Assembly: GCA_015233465.1 (NCBI GenBank)
Contig: JADFXP010000021.1
Location: forward strand, 13,170 to 53,387
DNA length: 40,218 nt
Source of the DNA: Candidatus Magnetominusculus dajiuhuensis
GTDB lineage: Bacteria > Nitrospirota > Thermodesulfovibrionia > Thermodesulfovibrionales > Magnetobacteriaceae
Direction: 5' to 3'
Numbering within the stretch: the stretch's first letter is position 1; each line of letters starts with the position of its first letter. The position numbers were made by a program, and so were the translations under genes. The notes under the pieces were generated by a model, which was given only the letters and a program-made list of their open reading frames with translations, ran no database searches and was not told the origin of the DNA. Positions 24,196-32,238 of the stretch are shown here, piece after piece.

Positions 24196-25242
24196 ATGTC
24201 AGAAAAGAAGCTAAAAGTGGACTCACAAGGATCAAGTATTAACCATGCCAACGTTGATTTGAAAGATACAACTGTCATTGGAGCTATAATAAATAATCAA
24301 AACTATATACAGGAAACGTTAAATGTGCCGACAGAAAATATAGTTAAATTATTAGAAGCAATAAAAAATTTAAATGGCGCGTTTAGCGCTTTAATGGATT
24401 CAATTAATAAGTATATTAAAATAGTGCTTAAAGGTGCAGAAGGATTTAAAGATGCTGTAAAAAATGTTGAAAAGATTAAACCATCTGCTAAGATGTTAGC
24501 TGCTCAAGCTATAACTAATAACAATATATCTTCAGGTGTGGGTGAGAACACTTTAAAAGAAGGAGAGGATGAGAAGCCAGAGAACAATAGTGAAAATATT
24601 AAGAAAATTTGGGACGATCTGATTGATCATCTCAAAAAATCATGGGAGACATTTCAAAATAAAATAATGGAAAATAAGCCTTTTGAGGAAGCTAAGAGAT
24701 ACCTTCAAGAGGTTTCAGATGTTATTGACAACATTAGCCAAAAAGTTGAAAAAATTAAAGTCCCAAAAAAGCAAGACATTGTAACCCGCACGTCAGATGC
24801 AAATAATGCAGAATCGTCTATGGAAAACAAAGGCTCTGACGGACTACCAGAAAACAAAGCCTCAGGCGGACTTGCTCAGCAAGGCGATGTTGTAGGCGGG
24901 GGAGAGTTTGTCATGACACGAGCTGCTACTAAAAATTGGGGCGCTGATTTCTTAGACTCTCTTAATAATTTTCAAATGCCAGCAATGCCTAAAATGCCTG
25001 AATTGTCAGAATTGCCATTAAGCAAAACTATATTAAAAGATTTTGCAGAAGGCGGGAATTTGCGTAAAATAACTCAGCATATAGTTAATCTAGATATAAA
25101 TAAAGAAATATATCCAATGAATACAACAGAAGATGTATTTACAAAAATAGTGTCTGATTTTAAGGCACAAAAATCTTACTGGGTGAACAATTCAAATGAA
25201 TTGAAGTTTGCAGATTATTTAGAGAAAAGATTCAACAAATAA
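24196..25242 (+). CDS. Protein with a phage tail tape-measure C-terminal motif
   Basis: A 348-residue protein. The first 200 residues are helical and coiled, with a polar N-terminus. At about 230-257, GDVVGGGEFVMTRAATKNWG followed by ADFLDSLN resembles the conserved segment near the end of many phage tail tape-measure proteins (PGEFV.R..A...G..FL..LN), and FAEGG at 283-287 is another common tape-measure motif. Real tape measures are usually much longer with long transmembrane-like repeats, so this may be an internally deleted relic or a short tail fibre-like scaffold. AGGAG is 8 nt before the ATG. The following broken gene is also a tail gene, which supports a phage origin. Confidence 0.6.
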   Translation: MSEKKLKVDSQGSSINHANVDLKDTTVIGAIINNQNYIQETLNVPTENIVKLLEAIKNLNGAFSALMDSINKYIKIVLKGAEGFKDAVKNVEKIKPSAKMLAAQAITNNNISSGVGENTLKEGEDEKPENNSENIKKIWDDLIDHLKKSWETFQNKIMENKPFEEAKRYLQEVSDVIDNISQKVEKIKVPKKQDIVTRTSDANNAESSMENKGSDGLPENKASGGLAQQGDVVGGGEFVMTRAATKNWGADFLDSLNNFQMPAMPKMPELSELPLSKTILKDFAEGGNLRKITQHIVNLDINKEIYPMNTTEDVFTKIVSDFKAQKSYWVNNSNELKFADYLEKRFNK

Positions 25243-25531
25243 AACTGACAGGGCCAGATGGGGACAGGACAAATAACATTCATCAAGTTACTCATTCAAT
25301 AATATTCTTATTGGAATTAAAAAATATTCTCATAAAATGTTGCTACTTCTTTGCTTCTTTTAAGTACAATATGTATCAAATTGGTATGTGTGTAGATTAC
25401 ATAAGAATAGGTAAAGGACAGTGATAACATTTTATAAGATAGTTGATGGCAGATTTTAGATATAAACATCATTAAATTTAAATGGACTTAGTCCGTTAAT
25501 GTTAGAATTTCTTTTACAAGGAGAAAACAAG
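25243..25531. other. AT-rich spacer inside the phage-like remnant
   Basis: No gene. GGGGACAGGACA near 25259 and a lone TGTATCAAAT word near 25374 (as in the palindrome at 23251) are the only features noticed. Confidence 0.4.
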
Positions 25532-25923
25532 ATGATTCAATTAGACACGATTGTATTACCAGATCAGTTTTACTGGTCAGAGCAGAATAATTATTCTCCA
25601 GTTATAGCTAATGCGCAAAGGGCACTAGATGGTTCTCAGGTTATTTGGGAGGGAAGCGTTAGTAACCCGTTTATTGATTTAATCTTAGATGGACCAGAAA
25701 AGGCATTTTTGACTTATAATCAATTAAAAGGCAAGTTTTAGCAGGCAATGTAAATACTACCTACACGCTGATATTCAACTTAGAGACTGTAAGAGTGCGT
25801 TTCCGCCATGAAAACCAGCCTGTCCTTGATTTTAAGCCTCTTGTTCTTAATTCAGCCCCTGAGAATATCGATAATTCCTTGACAAGATATTATGGGACTA
25901 TGAGATTGATGGAAGTTATATAG
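25532..25923 (+). pseudogene. Frameshifted phage tail-associated gene
   Basis: The ATG at 25532 follows AAGGAG at 9 nt and codes MIQLDTIVLPDQFYWSEQNN and so on, a pattern seen in small phage tail proteins encoded just after the tape measure (starting like MIxLDxIxLPDDLxW). Frame one ends at 25741 (NQLKGKF, stop). A -1 shift near TTAAAAGG (25724-25731) opens a frame reading VLAGNVNTTYTLIFNLE, then VRVRFRHENQPVLDF, ending RLMEVI at 25923, which matches the usual C-terminus (FRHE... RLMEV). Joined, the protein is about 130 residues, normal for the family. I call it a one-base indel; programmed slippage is less likely. Confidence 0.72.
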
Positions 25924-26278
25924 TCGCAAAAGTGATAGGTCTTGTATATTGTTTCAATTAGTAAGATTTATTCATATACTATAAAAAACCCTGTCTGCTG
26001 CACATCCATCTATGTGTGAAAAAGGTGCGGCAGAATGGGGCAAAAGCCACAAACCCAATTATGAAACATTGGGGGAAATACATATTTATTTCAAGGTGTG
26101 TATTTATATTCCCTGCAGAATCCTTCAAGGATATTTATTAATCGCTTCCTATTTATTTAAAATCAATCATGGTACGACCTCTATAATAAGTTATCCCTCT
26201 TTTATATAAAATATGTTATAGTATATAGCTTATTTTTTCCAAATAGTGTTAATCCACGACAAAGGAGTTTAATAATAC
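25924..26278. other. Intergenic region upstream of gyrA
   Basis: No convincing gene. CCCTGTCTGCTGCACATCCA at about 25990 resembles CCCCGTCTGCTATGCATCCA inside the mobile element at 37839-38029 and may be a decayed copy. A TATAGT near 26215 could be a gyrA -10 box, but I see no good -35. Confidence 0.4.
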
Positions 26279-28684
26279 ATGGCAGATGTTATAAATATTG
26301 AAGAAGAAATGAAGGTCAGTTATCTTGATTATGCGATGAGCGTAATCATTGGCAGGGCGCTTCCAGAGGTCAGAGACGGTCTTAAGCCCGTTCAGAGAAG
26401 AATACTTTATGCCATGTTTAGAGAGGGACTTTTATCAAATAGAAAATATTCAAAATGTGCTGGTGTTGTCGGCGAGGTTTTGAAAAAATATCATCCGCAT
26501 GGTGACTCTGCTGTTTATGATGCCTTAGTGCGTATGGCTCAAGATTTTAATATGCGTTATCCGCTTGTTGATGGACAGGGAAACTTTGGTTCACTTGATG
26601 GAGACCCTGCTGCGGCTTATCGTTATACAGAGTGTAGACTTGAGGCTATTGCAGAAGAGTTATTAAGCGATATTGATAAAGATACTGTAGATTATCAGCC
26701 AAATTTTGATGAGACTACCCCTGAACCGTTGGTGCTGCCTTCAAGGGTGCCAAATCTGATAATCAATGGAGCAGCAGGTATCGCTGTTGGAATGGCAACC
26801 AATATTCCTCCTCATAATCTAACAGAGGTTATTGAAGGGTTGATATATTTATTAGAAAATCCTGATTGTACAATCCCTGAACTGATGAGATTTATTAAAG
26901 GACCTGATTTTCCAACTGGAGGGGCAATATATGGATTAACAGGTATAATGGATGCGTATATGCATGGAAGAGGGCTTATAAAGGTCAGGGCAAAGGTATT
27001 TATAGAGAGAAAACAAAAGGGTGGAGACTGTATTATCATTAATGAAATCCCTTATCAGGTTAATAAGGCAAGGATGATTGAAAAGATTGCTGAATTGATT
27101 CGAGAGAAAAAGATAGAGGGGATTTCAGACCTAAGGGATGAGTCTGATAGAGACGGCATAAGGGTGGTTATTGAGTTAAAAAGGGATGCAATATCTCAGG
27201 TAGTAATAAATAATCTATTTAAACATACTCAGATGGAGACTACATTTGGGGTAATAATGCTTGCCCTTGCAGGCGGTCAGCCTCATGTGATGAATCTGAA
27301 ACGGATTTTGCGTTATTTCTTGCAGCATAGAAAAGATATAGTTATAAGACGCACAAAGTTTGAATTGAAAAAGGCAGAGGAAAGGGCGCATATTTTAGAG
27401 GGATTAAAGATTGCCCTTGATAATCTTGATGCAGTGATTACGTTGATTCGAGCATCAAAGACTCCTCCAGAGGCAAAGACAGGGTTAATTGATAATTTCA
27501 AACTCTCAGAGCTTCAGGCACAGGCTATCTTGGAGATGAGGCTGCAAAGATTGACAGGTCTTGAGAGGGATAAGATAATAACTGAATATGAGGCATTGAT
27601 AAAAGATATAGAGCGGTTAAGATCAATCTTAAAGAGCAGTGAATTAGTAGAGCAGATAATCAGAGATGAATTAATAGAGATCAAGGATAAATTTTCTCAG
27701 CCAAGACGAACCGAGATAGTGCAGGATGTTGGCGAGATTTCCATTGAAGACCTGATAACCGAAGAAGAGATGGTGATAACTATTTCCCATACTGGTTATA
27801 TAAAACGCCATCCGATCTCAGAATATAGAAAGCAAAAACGAGGCGGTAAGGGAATGATGGGAATGGGGGTCAAGGAAGAGGATTATGTAGAGCAGATATT
27901 TATTGGTTCTACACATGATTATATGTTGTTTTTCTCAAGTCTTGGCAGATTATACTGGTTAAAGATATTTCAGATACCAGAATCTGGCCGTACAGCAAAG
28001 GGTAAGGCAATAGTAAATCTGCTTCAGTTTCAAACAGGTGAAAACATTGCAACTGCACTCCCAGTAAAGGATTTTAGCAGCGGGTATTTAACGATGTTTA
28101 CCTCAAAAGGAATTGTTAAAAAAACAGAGTTAAGTGATTTTAAAAATCCAAGGGGCAAGGGAGTTATAGCGATAAATATAGATGAAGATGATGAGCTAAT
28201 AGCAGTGCGTACAACAAATGGAGAAAATGATCTTATTATAGGAACGCATTTTGGTCATGCTATTAGATTTAATGAAGGCGATGTCAGGCCAACAGGCAGG
28301 TCTTCTAGAGGTGTAAAGGGTATTAAGCTGAGAGAGGGCGATAAGGTAGTATCCGCAGAGGTGGTAATGGAGGGGACAACATTATTTACCATAACGGAAA
28401 ATGGACTTGGAAAACGCACAAGCGTTGATGAATATTCTGTGCAAAATAGAGGTGGTCAAGGGGTTATCTCTATAAAACTTGTAGAAAGAGGCGGTAAGGT
28501 AGTTACGCTTTTACAGGTCAGGCCAGAAGATGAGATAATGATAATTACTAAGACTGGCAAGTTGATCCGCACTTCGGTTGAACACATCTCAATAATAGGA
28601 AGAAATACTCAAGGCGTGAGGATTATGGATGTGGACACAGATAATATTATAGTTGGCGCTGGAAAGATTGTAGATAAGAGTTGA
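26279..28684 (+). CDS. gyrA: DNA gyrase subunit A
   Basis: Breakage-reunion subunit of type II topoisomerase that introduces negative supercoils with GyrB. Catalytic Tyr116 ([11 protein letters not shown]. coli Tyr122) and the preceding Arg are present. The quinolone region [14 protein letters not shown] has Ser77 and Asp81, the susceptible residues (E. coli Ser83, Asp87). The GyrA box QKRGGKG at 519-525 and the C-terminal six-bladed propeller (about 495-795) mark gyrase rather than topoisomerase IV. At 801 residues it lacks the long acidic tail of E. coli GyrA. GGAG is 12 nt from the ATG. gyrB is not in the window. Confidence 0.98.
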   Translation: MADVINIEEEMKVSYLDYAMSVIIGRALPEVRDGLKPVQRRILYAMFREGLLSNRKYSKCAGVVGEVLKKYHPHGDSAVYDALVRMAQDFNMRYPLVDGQGNFGSLDGDPAAAYRYTECRLEAIAEELLSDIDKDTVDYQPNFDETTPEPLVLPSRVPNLIINGAAGIAVGMATNIPPHNLTEVIEGLIYLLENPDCTIPELMRFIKGPDFPTGGAIYGLTGIMDAYMHGRGLIKVRAKVFIERKQKGGDCIIINEIPYQVNKARMIEKIAELIREKKIEGISDLRDESDRDGIRVVIELKRDAISQVVINNLFKHTQMETTFGVIMLALAGGQPHVMNLKRILRYFLQHRKDIVIRRTKFELKKAEERAHILEGLKIALDNLDAVITLIRASKTPPEAKTGLIDNFKLSELQAQAILEMRLQRLTGLERDKIITEYEALIKDIERLRSILKSSELVEQIIRDELIEIKDKFSQPRRTEIVQDVGEISIEDLITEEEMVITISHTGYIKRHPISEYRKQKRGGKGMMGMGVKEEDYVEQIFIGSTHDYMLFFSSLGRLYWLKIFQIPESGRTAKGKAIVNLLQFQTGENIATALPVKDFSSGYLTMFTSKGIVKKTELSDFKNPRGKGVIAINIDEDDELIAVRTTNGENDLIIGTHFGHAIRFNEGDVRPTGRSSRGVKGIKLREGDKVVSAEVVMEGTTLFTITENGLGKRTSVDEYSVQNRGGQGVISIKLVERGGKVVTLLQVRPEDEIMIITKTGKLIRTSVEHISIIGRNTQGVRIMDVDTDNIIVGAGKIVDKS

Positions 28685-28713
28685 TAAACACATTTGGTGT
28701 AAGATTAATATTG

Positions 28714-28739
28714 TATGGGCACGATGTATCGTGCCCATA
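28714..28739. terminator. Bidirectional hairpin between gyrA and the oxidase-like gene
   Basis: TATGGGCACGAT and ATCGTGCCCATA are exact 12-bp arms with a 2-nt loop, 29 nt after the gyrA stop and 5 nt from the end of the convergent gene. No T tract follows on either strand, so it may be a repeat unit serving as terminator. Confidence 0.5.
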
Positions 28740-28744
28740 GGTTG

Positions 28745-29143
28745 TTACAATTTAGGCATTTCTGCTGCTGGTCCAATTGTTGCGACCATGTTATAGAAAA
28801 ATAGCATTATAGCAAGCACTTCCATTCCTCCAAATATGGATAACAGAGACGAGCCAAGGTTATAAGTGTAAGCAGCGGTCATGCCAATAAGTCCGATATT
28901 AGCGAGATAAAATTGTATTTTAACGATAGCAACGCTTTTGAGCATTTTGCCAGAGAATCTTGGAAGGATGTGATAACCAACGCCGTAAATCATCATAGAA
29001 ACCCATCCTAAAAGCATAAAATGCACATGCATAAACATATATTTCTGCATAGTAGGCATTGTCAACATCATTACTCCAATCACTGATGAAATACCAAGAT
29101 AAACAATACTGATAATAATAAATGCCTTAACATATCTTTCCAT
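28745..29143 (-). CDS. Four-helix membrane protein related to heme-copper oxidase subunit I
   Basis: A 132-residue membrane protein with four predicted TM helices. The segment MHVHFMLLGWVSMMIYGVGYHILPRFSG (cited here as its core HVHFMLLGWV and GYHILPRF) matches the conserved helix pair of cbb3-type oxidase and NorB catalytic subunits, where histidines bind heme. A full subunit I has twelve helices, so this is a stand-alone mini-homologue. The ATG at 29143 has GGAGGG 4 nt upstream; a TTG 12 nt earlier is unlikely. Whether it binds heme is unknown. It lies alone between gyrA and the TIGR02757 gene. Confidence 0.75.
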   Translation of the reverse strand: MERYVKAFIIISIVYLGISSVIGVMMLTMPTMQKYMFMHVHFMLLGWVSMMIYGVGYHILPRFSGKMLKSVAIVKIQFYLANIGLIGMTAAYTYNLGSSLLSIFGGMEVLAIMLFFYNMVATIGPAAEMPKL

Positions 29144-29274
29144 TTTTCCCTCCAAAGGGTCTTAGACCCATACAAGATTTTATATAGTTTATAATAATTA
29201 TTATAAGTATTTAAACCTCAATATGAAATGATTTCAATCATATAGATAGATATTTATTAGAAACTGTATTTATA

Positions 29275-30108
29275 CTATCTCACACCGTTGATTGCACACC
29301 CTTCACACATCTTTTCTGTTGACTTTACGCTGCAAGCCCCTGATATTCCATGATGACAGAGTGCAAAATCATATTTTACTGGGTCATAAGGGTCTAATTT
29401 CTTTAAATTATTGGTAATCTCAATGGCAGTTTTATAATCATTAGATAACCTCTCTGTCAGCTTAAGACACCTTGAAATCCTTGCAATATGCGTATCAAGA
29501 GGGATGATTAATTCATTCTGTGGAATCTCCCGCCATAATCCAAAGTCAATATCCTTCTCCCTTACCATCCATCGTAAAAACATATTCAAACGTTTACAAG
29601 AACTCCCTTGAACAGGGGATGGGAAAAACTGCATCAATCCAGCCGTTCTTTCACATACAATGCTAACATCAATCCCGCGTATATATTCTATAAATCCAAT
29701 CTGTCCTTTATACATATCACCTCTATAAAACTTCATAAAGGCATTTTCTATTGAACCAAATTCTTTAAGCAGACAATGGATAATATACAATAGTCCAATA
29801 ATATCATTATTGGAATTAAATCTATAAAATATACCCTTGAATATGTTTAAATCTCTTTTAACATCAAAATCTATTAGAAATTCAAATGGACTTGCGCCCA
29901 TCACTTCAAGTATCTTTTGGGTAACAATCTTAAATGCCTTGACCCTGCCATATGCAAAACACGAAGCGATAAAACCTGCTGTCTCTATATCAAGATTTTT
30001 GGAATATCTATGCGGAAATTCTATTGGGTCTTCTAATATTCTGCCCTTAAAGTCAAATTCTTTGTAAAAGGTATCTAAAATCGTTTTTAGTTTATAAATA
30101 TCTGACAT
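29275..30108 (-). CDS. TIGR02757-family protein (DUF2400)
   Basis: A 277-residue protein of the TIGR02757 family, whose function is not established. Typical family parts are visible: PHRYSKNLDIETAGFIASCFAYGRV (about 27-51, core shown as DIETAGFIASCFAYG), CKRLNMFLRWMVR, and LIIPLDTHIARISRCL. The last resembles the LDTH-type segment of helix-hairpin-helix DNA glycosylases. The C-terminus has a cysteine set (ACSVKSTEKMCEGC) that could bind a metal or Fe-S cluster. A DNA-repair role has been suggested by fold only. Confidence 0.88.
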   Translation of the reverse strand: MSDIYKLKTILDTFYKEFDFKGRILEDPIEFPHRYSKNLDIETAGFIASCFAYGRVKAFKIVTQKILEVMGASPFEFLIDFDVKRDLNIFKGIFYRFNSNNDIIGLLYIIHCLLKEFGSIENAFMKFYRGDMYKGQIGFIEYIRGIDVSIVCERTAGLMQFFPSPVQGSSCKRLNMFLRWMVREKDIDFGLWREIPQNELIIPLDTHIARISRCLKLTERLSNDYKTAIEITNNLKKLDPYDPVKYDFALCHHGISGACSVKSTEKMCEGCAINGVR

Positions 30109-30176
30109 TATTTAATCACCTCCTGAAAAAGTAAATAACTAATTGGAAATAAAGAGGAAATTATCTAAAAAATAAT

Positions 30177-30254
30177 GGGTTCAAAAGGAGGGTCTCAGAC
30201 CCGTTTTAAAAATCCCTTTGCGGGAGCCCGTAGATAAAAAGGGCAGAGCCATCA
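30177..30254. repeat. Dispersed GGGTTCAAAGGG-type element (copy H)
   Basis: Best match to copy B (5630-5710), sharing almost every base, with differences mainly in one G/A in the first run and in the last 15 bases (AAAAAGGGCAGAGCC against AAAAAGGCAAAGGCC). It lies between the TIGR02757 gene start and the speE end on the minus strand. Confidence 0.8.
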
Positions 30255-30281
30255 TTCTTTAAAGTTACTTTAAAATGGGGC

Positions 30282-31115
30282 TTACCAATCAAGACGATTA
30301 TTTATCAGCTTATCATAAAACCCTTTTGTTAAAAAACACTGACCATGTATCTCACTATCATAATACCGCGTACCGCTCACGCAAGGACGGCTATAAACTC
30401 TCGGATTAAGTGATAATGATGCAATTGCAAATGCCCACCAATTGCCCGGATATGTTGCAAGAGGAGTTGTATATAAATCTACTATTGGGAAAATCCCTTT
30501 TAATCTATGCTGCATCTCAATAACCATCTTTTTATGGAAATGCAGCGATTCTGTATGGGTTACAAATATTCCATTTTTGGTTAAACATCCCTTAACCGCT
30601 CGAAAAAATTCATCACTAAACAAAGACTCAGCAAATCCGATAATATCCGTTGAATCTACGATAAGAACATCAATATCCTTAACCTCTTTTACAAATAACG
30701 CCCCATCCATAGGTTTAATCAAGACTCTTAGGTCATCAACCGCACCTGCAATAGTAGGGAAGTACTCCTTCGCGGTATTAATTACCTCTTTGTCTATCTC
30801 TATAAAATAAACCCTTTCAACGCAGTCATGGCGCAAGACCTCTCTTACAGTCCCTCCATCACCGCCGCCAATAACTACAATATTTTTTGGATTAGGATGG
30901 GTGTGCATAGCAATATGGGTAAGCATCTCATGATAGAAAAACTCATCACGCTCTGTTACTTGAACTACATTGTCAAGTAACATAATCTTTCCAAAATATG
31001 GATTTTCAACTACTATAATCTCTTGATACTGCGATTTTTTCTTATATAAGATATTATCTATCTCATATGAATAAGAAATTGGAGAAAATGGCGCAGACTC
31101 TGAAAATCTGATCAT
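30282..31115 (-). CDS. speE: Spermidine synthase (polyamine aminopropyltransferase)
   Basis: Transfers the aminopropyl group of decarboxylated S-adenosylmethionine to putrescine. VVIGGGDGGTVRE (residues 80-92) is the nucleotide-binding glycine motif, YFIEIDKEV the acidic strand end, and LIVDSTDIIGFAESLFSDEFF holds D154 and the polyamine pocket. The 277-residue length fits SpeE. Its ATG overlaps the stop of an upstream small secreted-protein gene by 4 nt (ATGA). S-adenosylmethionine decarboxylase (speD) is not in the window, but an ornithine-decarboxylase-type gene lies about 1.1 kb upstream on the same strand. Confidence 0.95.
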   Translation of the reverse strand: MIRFSESAPFSPISYSYEIDNILYKKKSQYQEIIVVENPYFGKIMLLDNVVQVTERDEFFYHEMLTHIAMHTHPNPKNIVVIGGGDGGTVREVLRHDCVERVYFIEIDKEVINTAKEYFPTIAGAVDDLRVLIKPMDGALFVKEVKDIDVLIVDSTDIIGFAESLFSDEFFRAVKGCLTKNGIFVTHTESLHFHKKMVIEMQHRLKGIFPIVDLYTTPLATYPGNWWAFAIASLSLNPRVYSRPCVSGTRYYDSEIHGQCFLTKGFYDKLINNRLDW

Positions 31116-31519
31116 TTCTCATTAACCATATCTTGACATTTGCTGCTGTTCGTAAATTTATTGTTGTAAACAAGGTCAAAGGTAGAAGCTACGCATTTTC
31201 CAATATAGCTGCCCCAATAACGTCCATCATCGGGTTGATGTAGGATATTTGGGATTTTATCAATATTTTTCTCAGAACAAACCTTAGTTGCTGACAACAC
31301 TACTTTTTCACACTCAGACTGAGTTACATTAAAACATTGCCGAAAGTATTGGTCATCTTGGCAGAAAATCACCGGGAATGCCGTTGATATTGCCTCTACC
31401 CAATTGTCCTTCTGTACATCAACTGCTTTTGCTGGTATTGATGTAGTGAACAATACTATTACTGTAAACAAAGAGATACTTATGAACCTAATGCCTTCTA
31501 ACTTGTAAAATCTTCTCAT
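31112..31519 (-). CDS. Small secreted six-cysteine protein upstream of speE
   Basis: A protein of about 135 residues that I do not recognise. From the ATG at 31519 (GGGGG 5 nt upstream) it has a signal peptide of about 32 residues ending AKA; an ATG 12 nt earlier lacks a ribosome site. The mature part is polar with six cysteines (IFCQDD, FRQCFN, SECEKV, TKVCSE, GKCVAS, SKCQDM), suggesting three disulfides in the periplasm. The stop overlaps the speE start (ATGA), so the two are translated together, which is odd for a secreted protein and a cytosolic enzyme. Confidence 0.7.
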   Translation of the reverse strand: MRRFYKLEGIRFISISLFTVIVLFTTSIPAKAVDVQKDNWVEAISTAFPVIFCQDDQYFRQCFNVTQSECEKVVLSATKVCSEKNIDKIPNILHQPDDGRYWGSYIGKCVASTFDLVYNNKFTNSSKCQDMVNEK

Positions 31520-31546
31520 ATTAACCCCCATGGAATATAATAATAC

Positions 31547-31939
31547 TCAACATCTCTTCATTAATTCTTTATCAAAAGTGAATAATTCCATACCCAATTT
31601 TTTTGCTTTAGCGCATAATATACAATCAACAATATCTATATTATAAATATTAAATAACGTTAGGGCTTCAATCAGTTCTTCTCTATCAATATTTTTAACC
31701 CCTTTATAACTCAAAAGGATTTTGAGATTACTAACTATATTATCCTTCGGAACATTATATATCTTTAGTAAAACATACACACATTCAGCTATAACGCATT
31801 CATTTATAATAATCTTTGTGTTGCCAGATTTGACAGATTCAAAAAATTCATGGGCTATTTTAAAATGTTCTTCATGATCTTTTAGAAGATACCGTATGAT
31901 TACATTTGTATCTGGAATCTTTTTATTTATGCTTATCAT
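31547..31939 (-). CDS. PIN-domain toxin (VapC-like)
   Basis: A 130-residue PIN-fold ribonuclease of a type II toxin-antitoxin pair. The acidic metal-binding residues are all in place: D10 in IPDTNVIIRYLL, E52 in IAECVYVLL, D105 in IDIVDCILCAKA and D123 in FDKEL. These coordinate Mg for single-strand RNA cleavage in VapC proteins. The start overlaps the antitoxin gene by 17 nt. Repression through the antitoxin at the operator 32181-32217 is expected. Confidence 0.9.
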   Translation of the reverse strand: MISINKKIPDTNVIIRYLLKDHEEHFKIAHEFFESVKSGNTKIIINECVIAECVYVLLKIYNVPKDNIVSNLKILLSYKGVKNIDREELIEALTLFNIYNIDIVDCILCAKAKKLGMELFTFDKELMKRC

Positions 31940-32162
31940 TGACTGCCTTTTCCCAAGCTAAGTCTCTCGCAGATTTGAATCCCAGACCCTTTTTTGCATA
32001 AGAACTCAAAGACCCTGATACACTTTGCACAGGTTTAAGCACTAAATTATCATCAATTATCTCAAACTCTATAGTATCAGAGTTTAATAACTGCCTAATC
32101 TTCTTAGGTAATGTTATTTGACCTTTTTTTGTTATTTTGACAGTAGAATTCATGGTTTCCAT
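31923..32162 (-). CDS. AbrB/MazE-type antitoxin for the PIN toxin
   Basis: A 79-residue protein. Its N-terminal half has the swapped-hairpin SpoVT/AbrB signature: STVKITKKGQITLPKKIRQL, then IEFEIIDDNLVLKPV. The C-terminal tail (SSYAKKGLGFKSARDLAWEKA) should wrap the toxin. It precedes the toxin and overlaps it, the usual order. The ATG at 32162 and one nine bases later are both possible. An inverted repeat across the promoter fits self-repression. Confidence 0.88.
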   Translation of the reverse strand: METMNSTVKITKKGQITLPKKIRQLLNSDTIEFEIIDDNLVLKPVQSVSGSLSSYAKKGLGFKSARDLAWEKAVNDKHK

Positions 32163-32180
32163 TCATAACAAATCTTCATT

Positions 32181-32220
32181 ACTTACTTATAAAGTAATAT
32201 AATTTTAAAAAGTAAGTCAA
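32181..32220 (-). promoter_or_regulatory. Promoter and operator of the AbrB/PIN pair
   Basis: ACTTACTT (32181-32188) and AAGTAAGT (32210-32217) form a perfect 8-bp inverted repeat. On the minus strand TTGACT (32220-32215) is a -35-like box overlapping the outer arm, with AT-rich TATATTAC about 15 nt later. The layout suits autoregulation by the antitoxin. Confidence 0.55.
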
Positions 32221-32238
32221 TAATAATCATTACTCTAT

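Noticed and set aside
25724..25741. Programmed -1 frameshift in the tail gene
   Set aside because: TTAAAAGG is not a standard slippery heptamer in this frame and no intact phage module surrounds it; a mutation is simpler. Kept only as an alternative.
26012..26209. Open frame of 65 codons upstream of gyrA
   Set aside because: No ribosome-binding site, odd composition, and part of it resembles the interior of the element at 37839-38029.
26504..26530. Quinolone-resistance change in GyrA
   Set aside because: The region reads [11 protein letters not shown] with the susceptible Ser and Asp residues.
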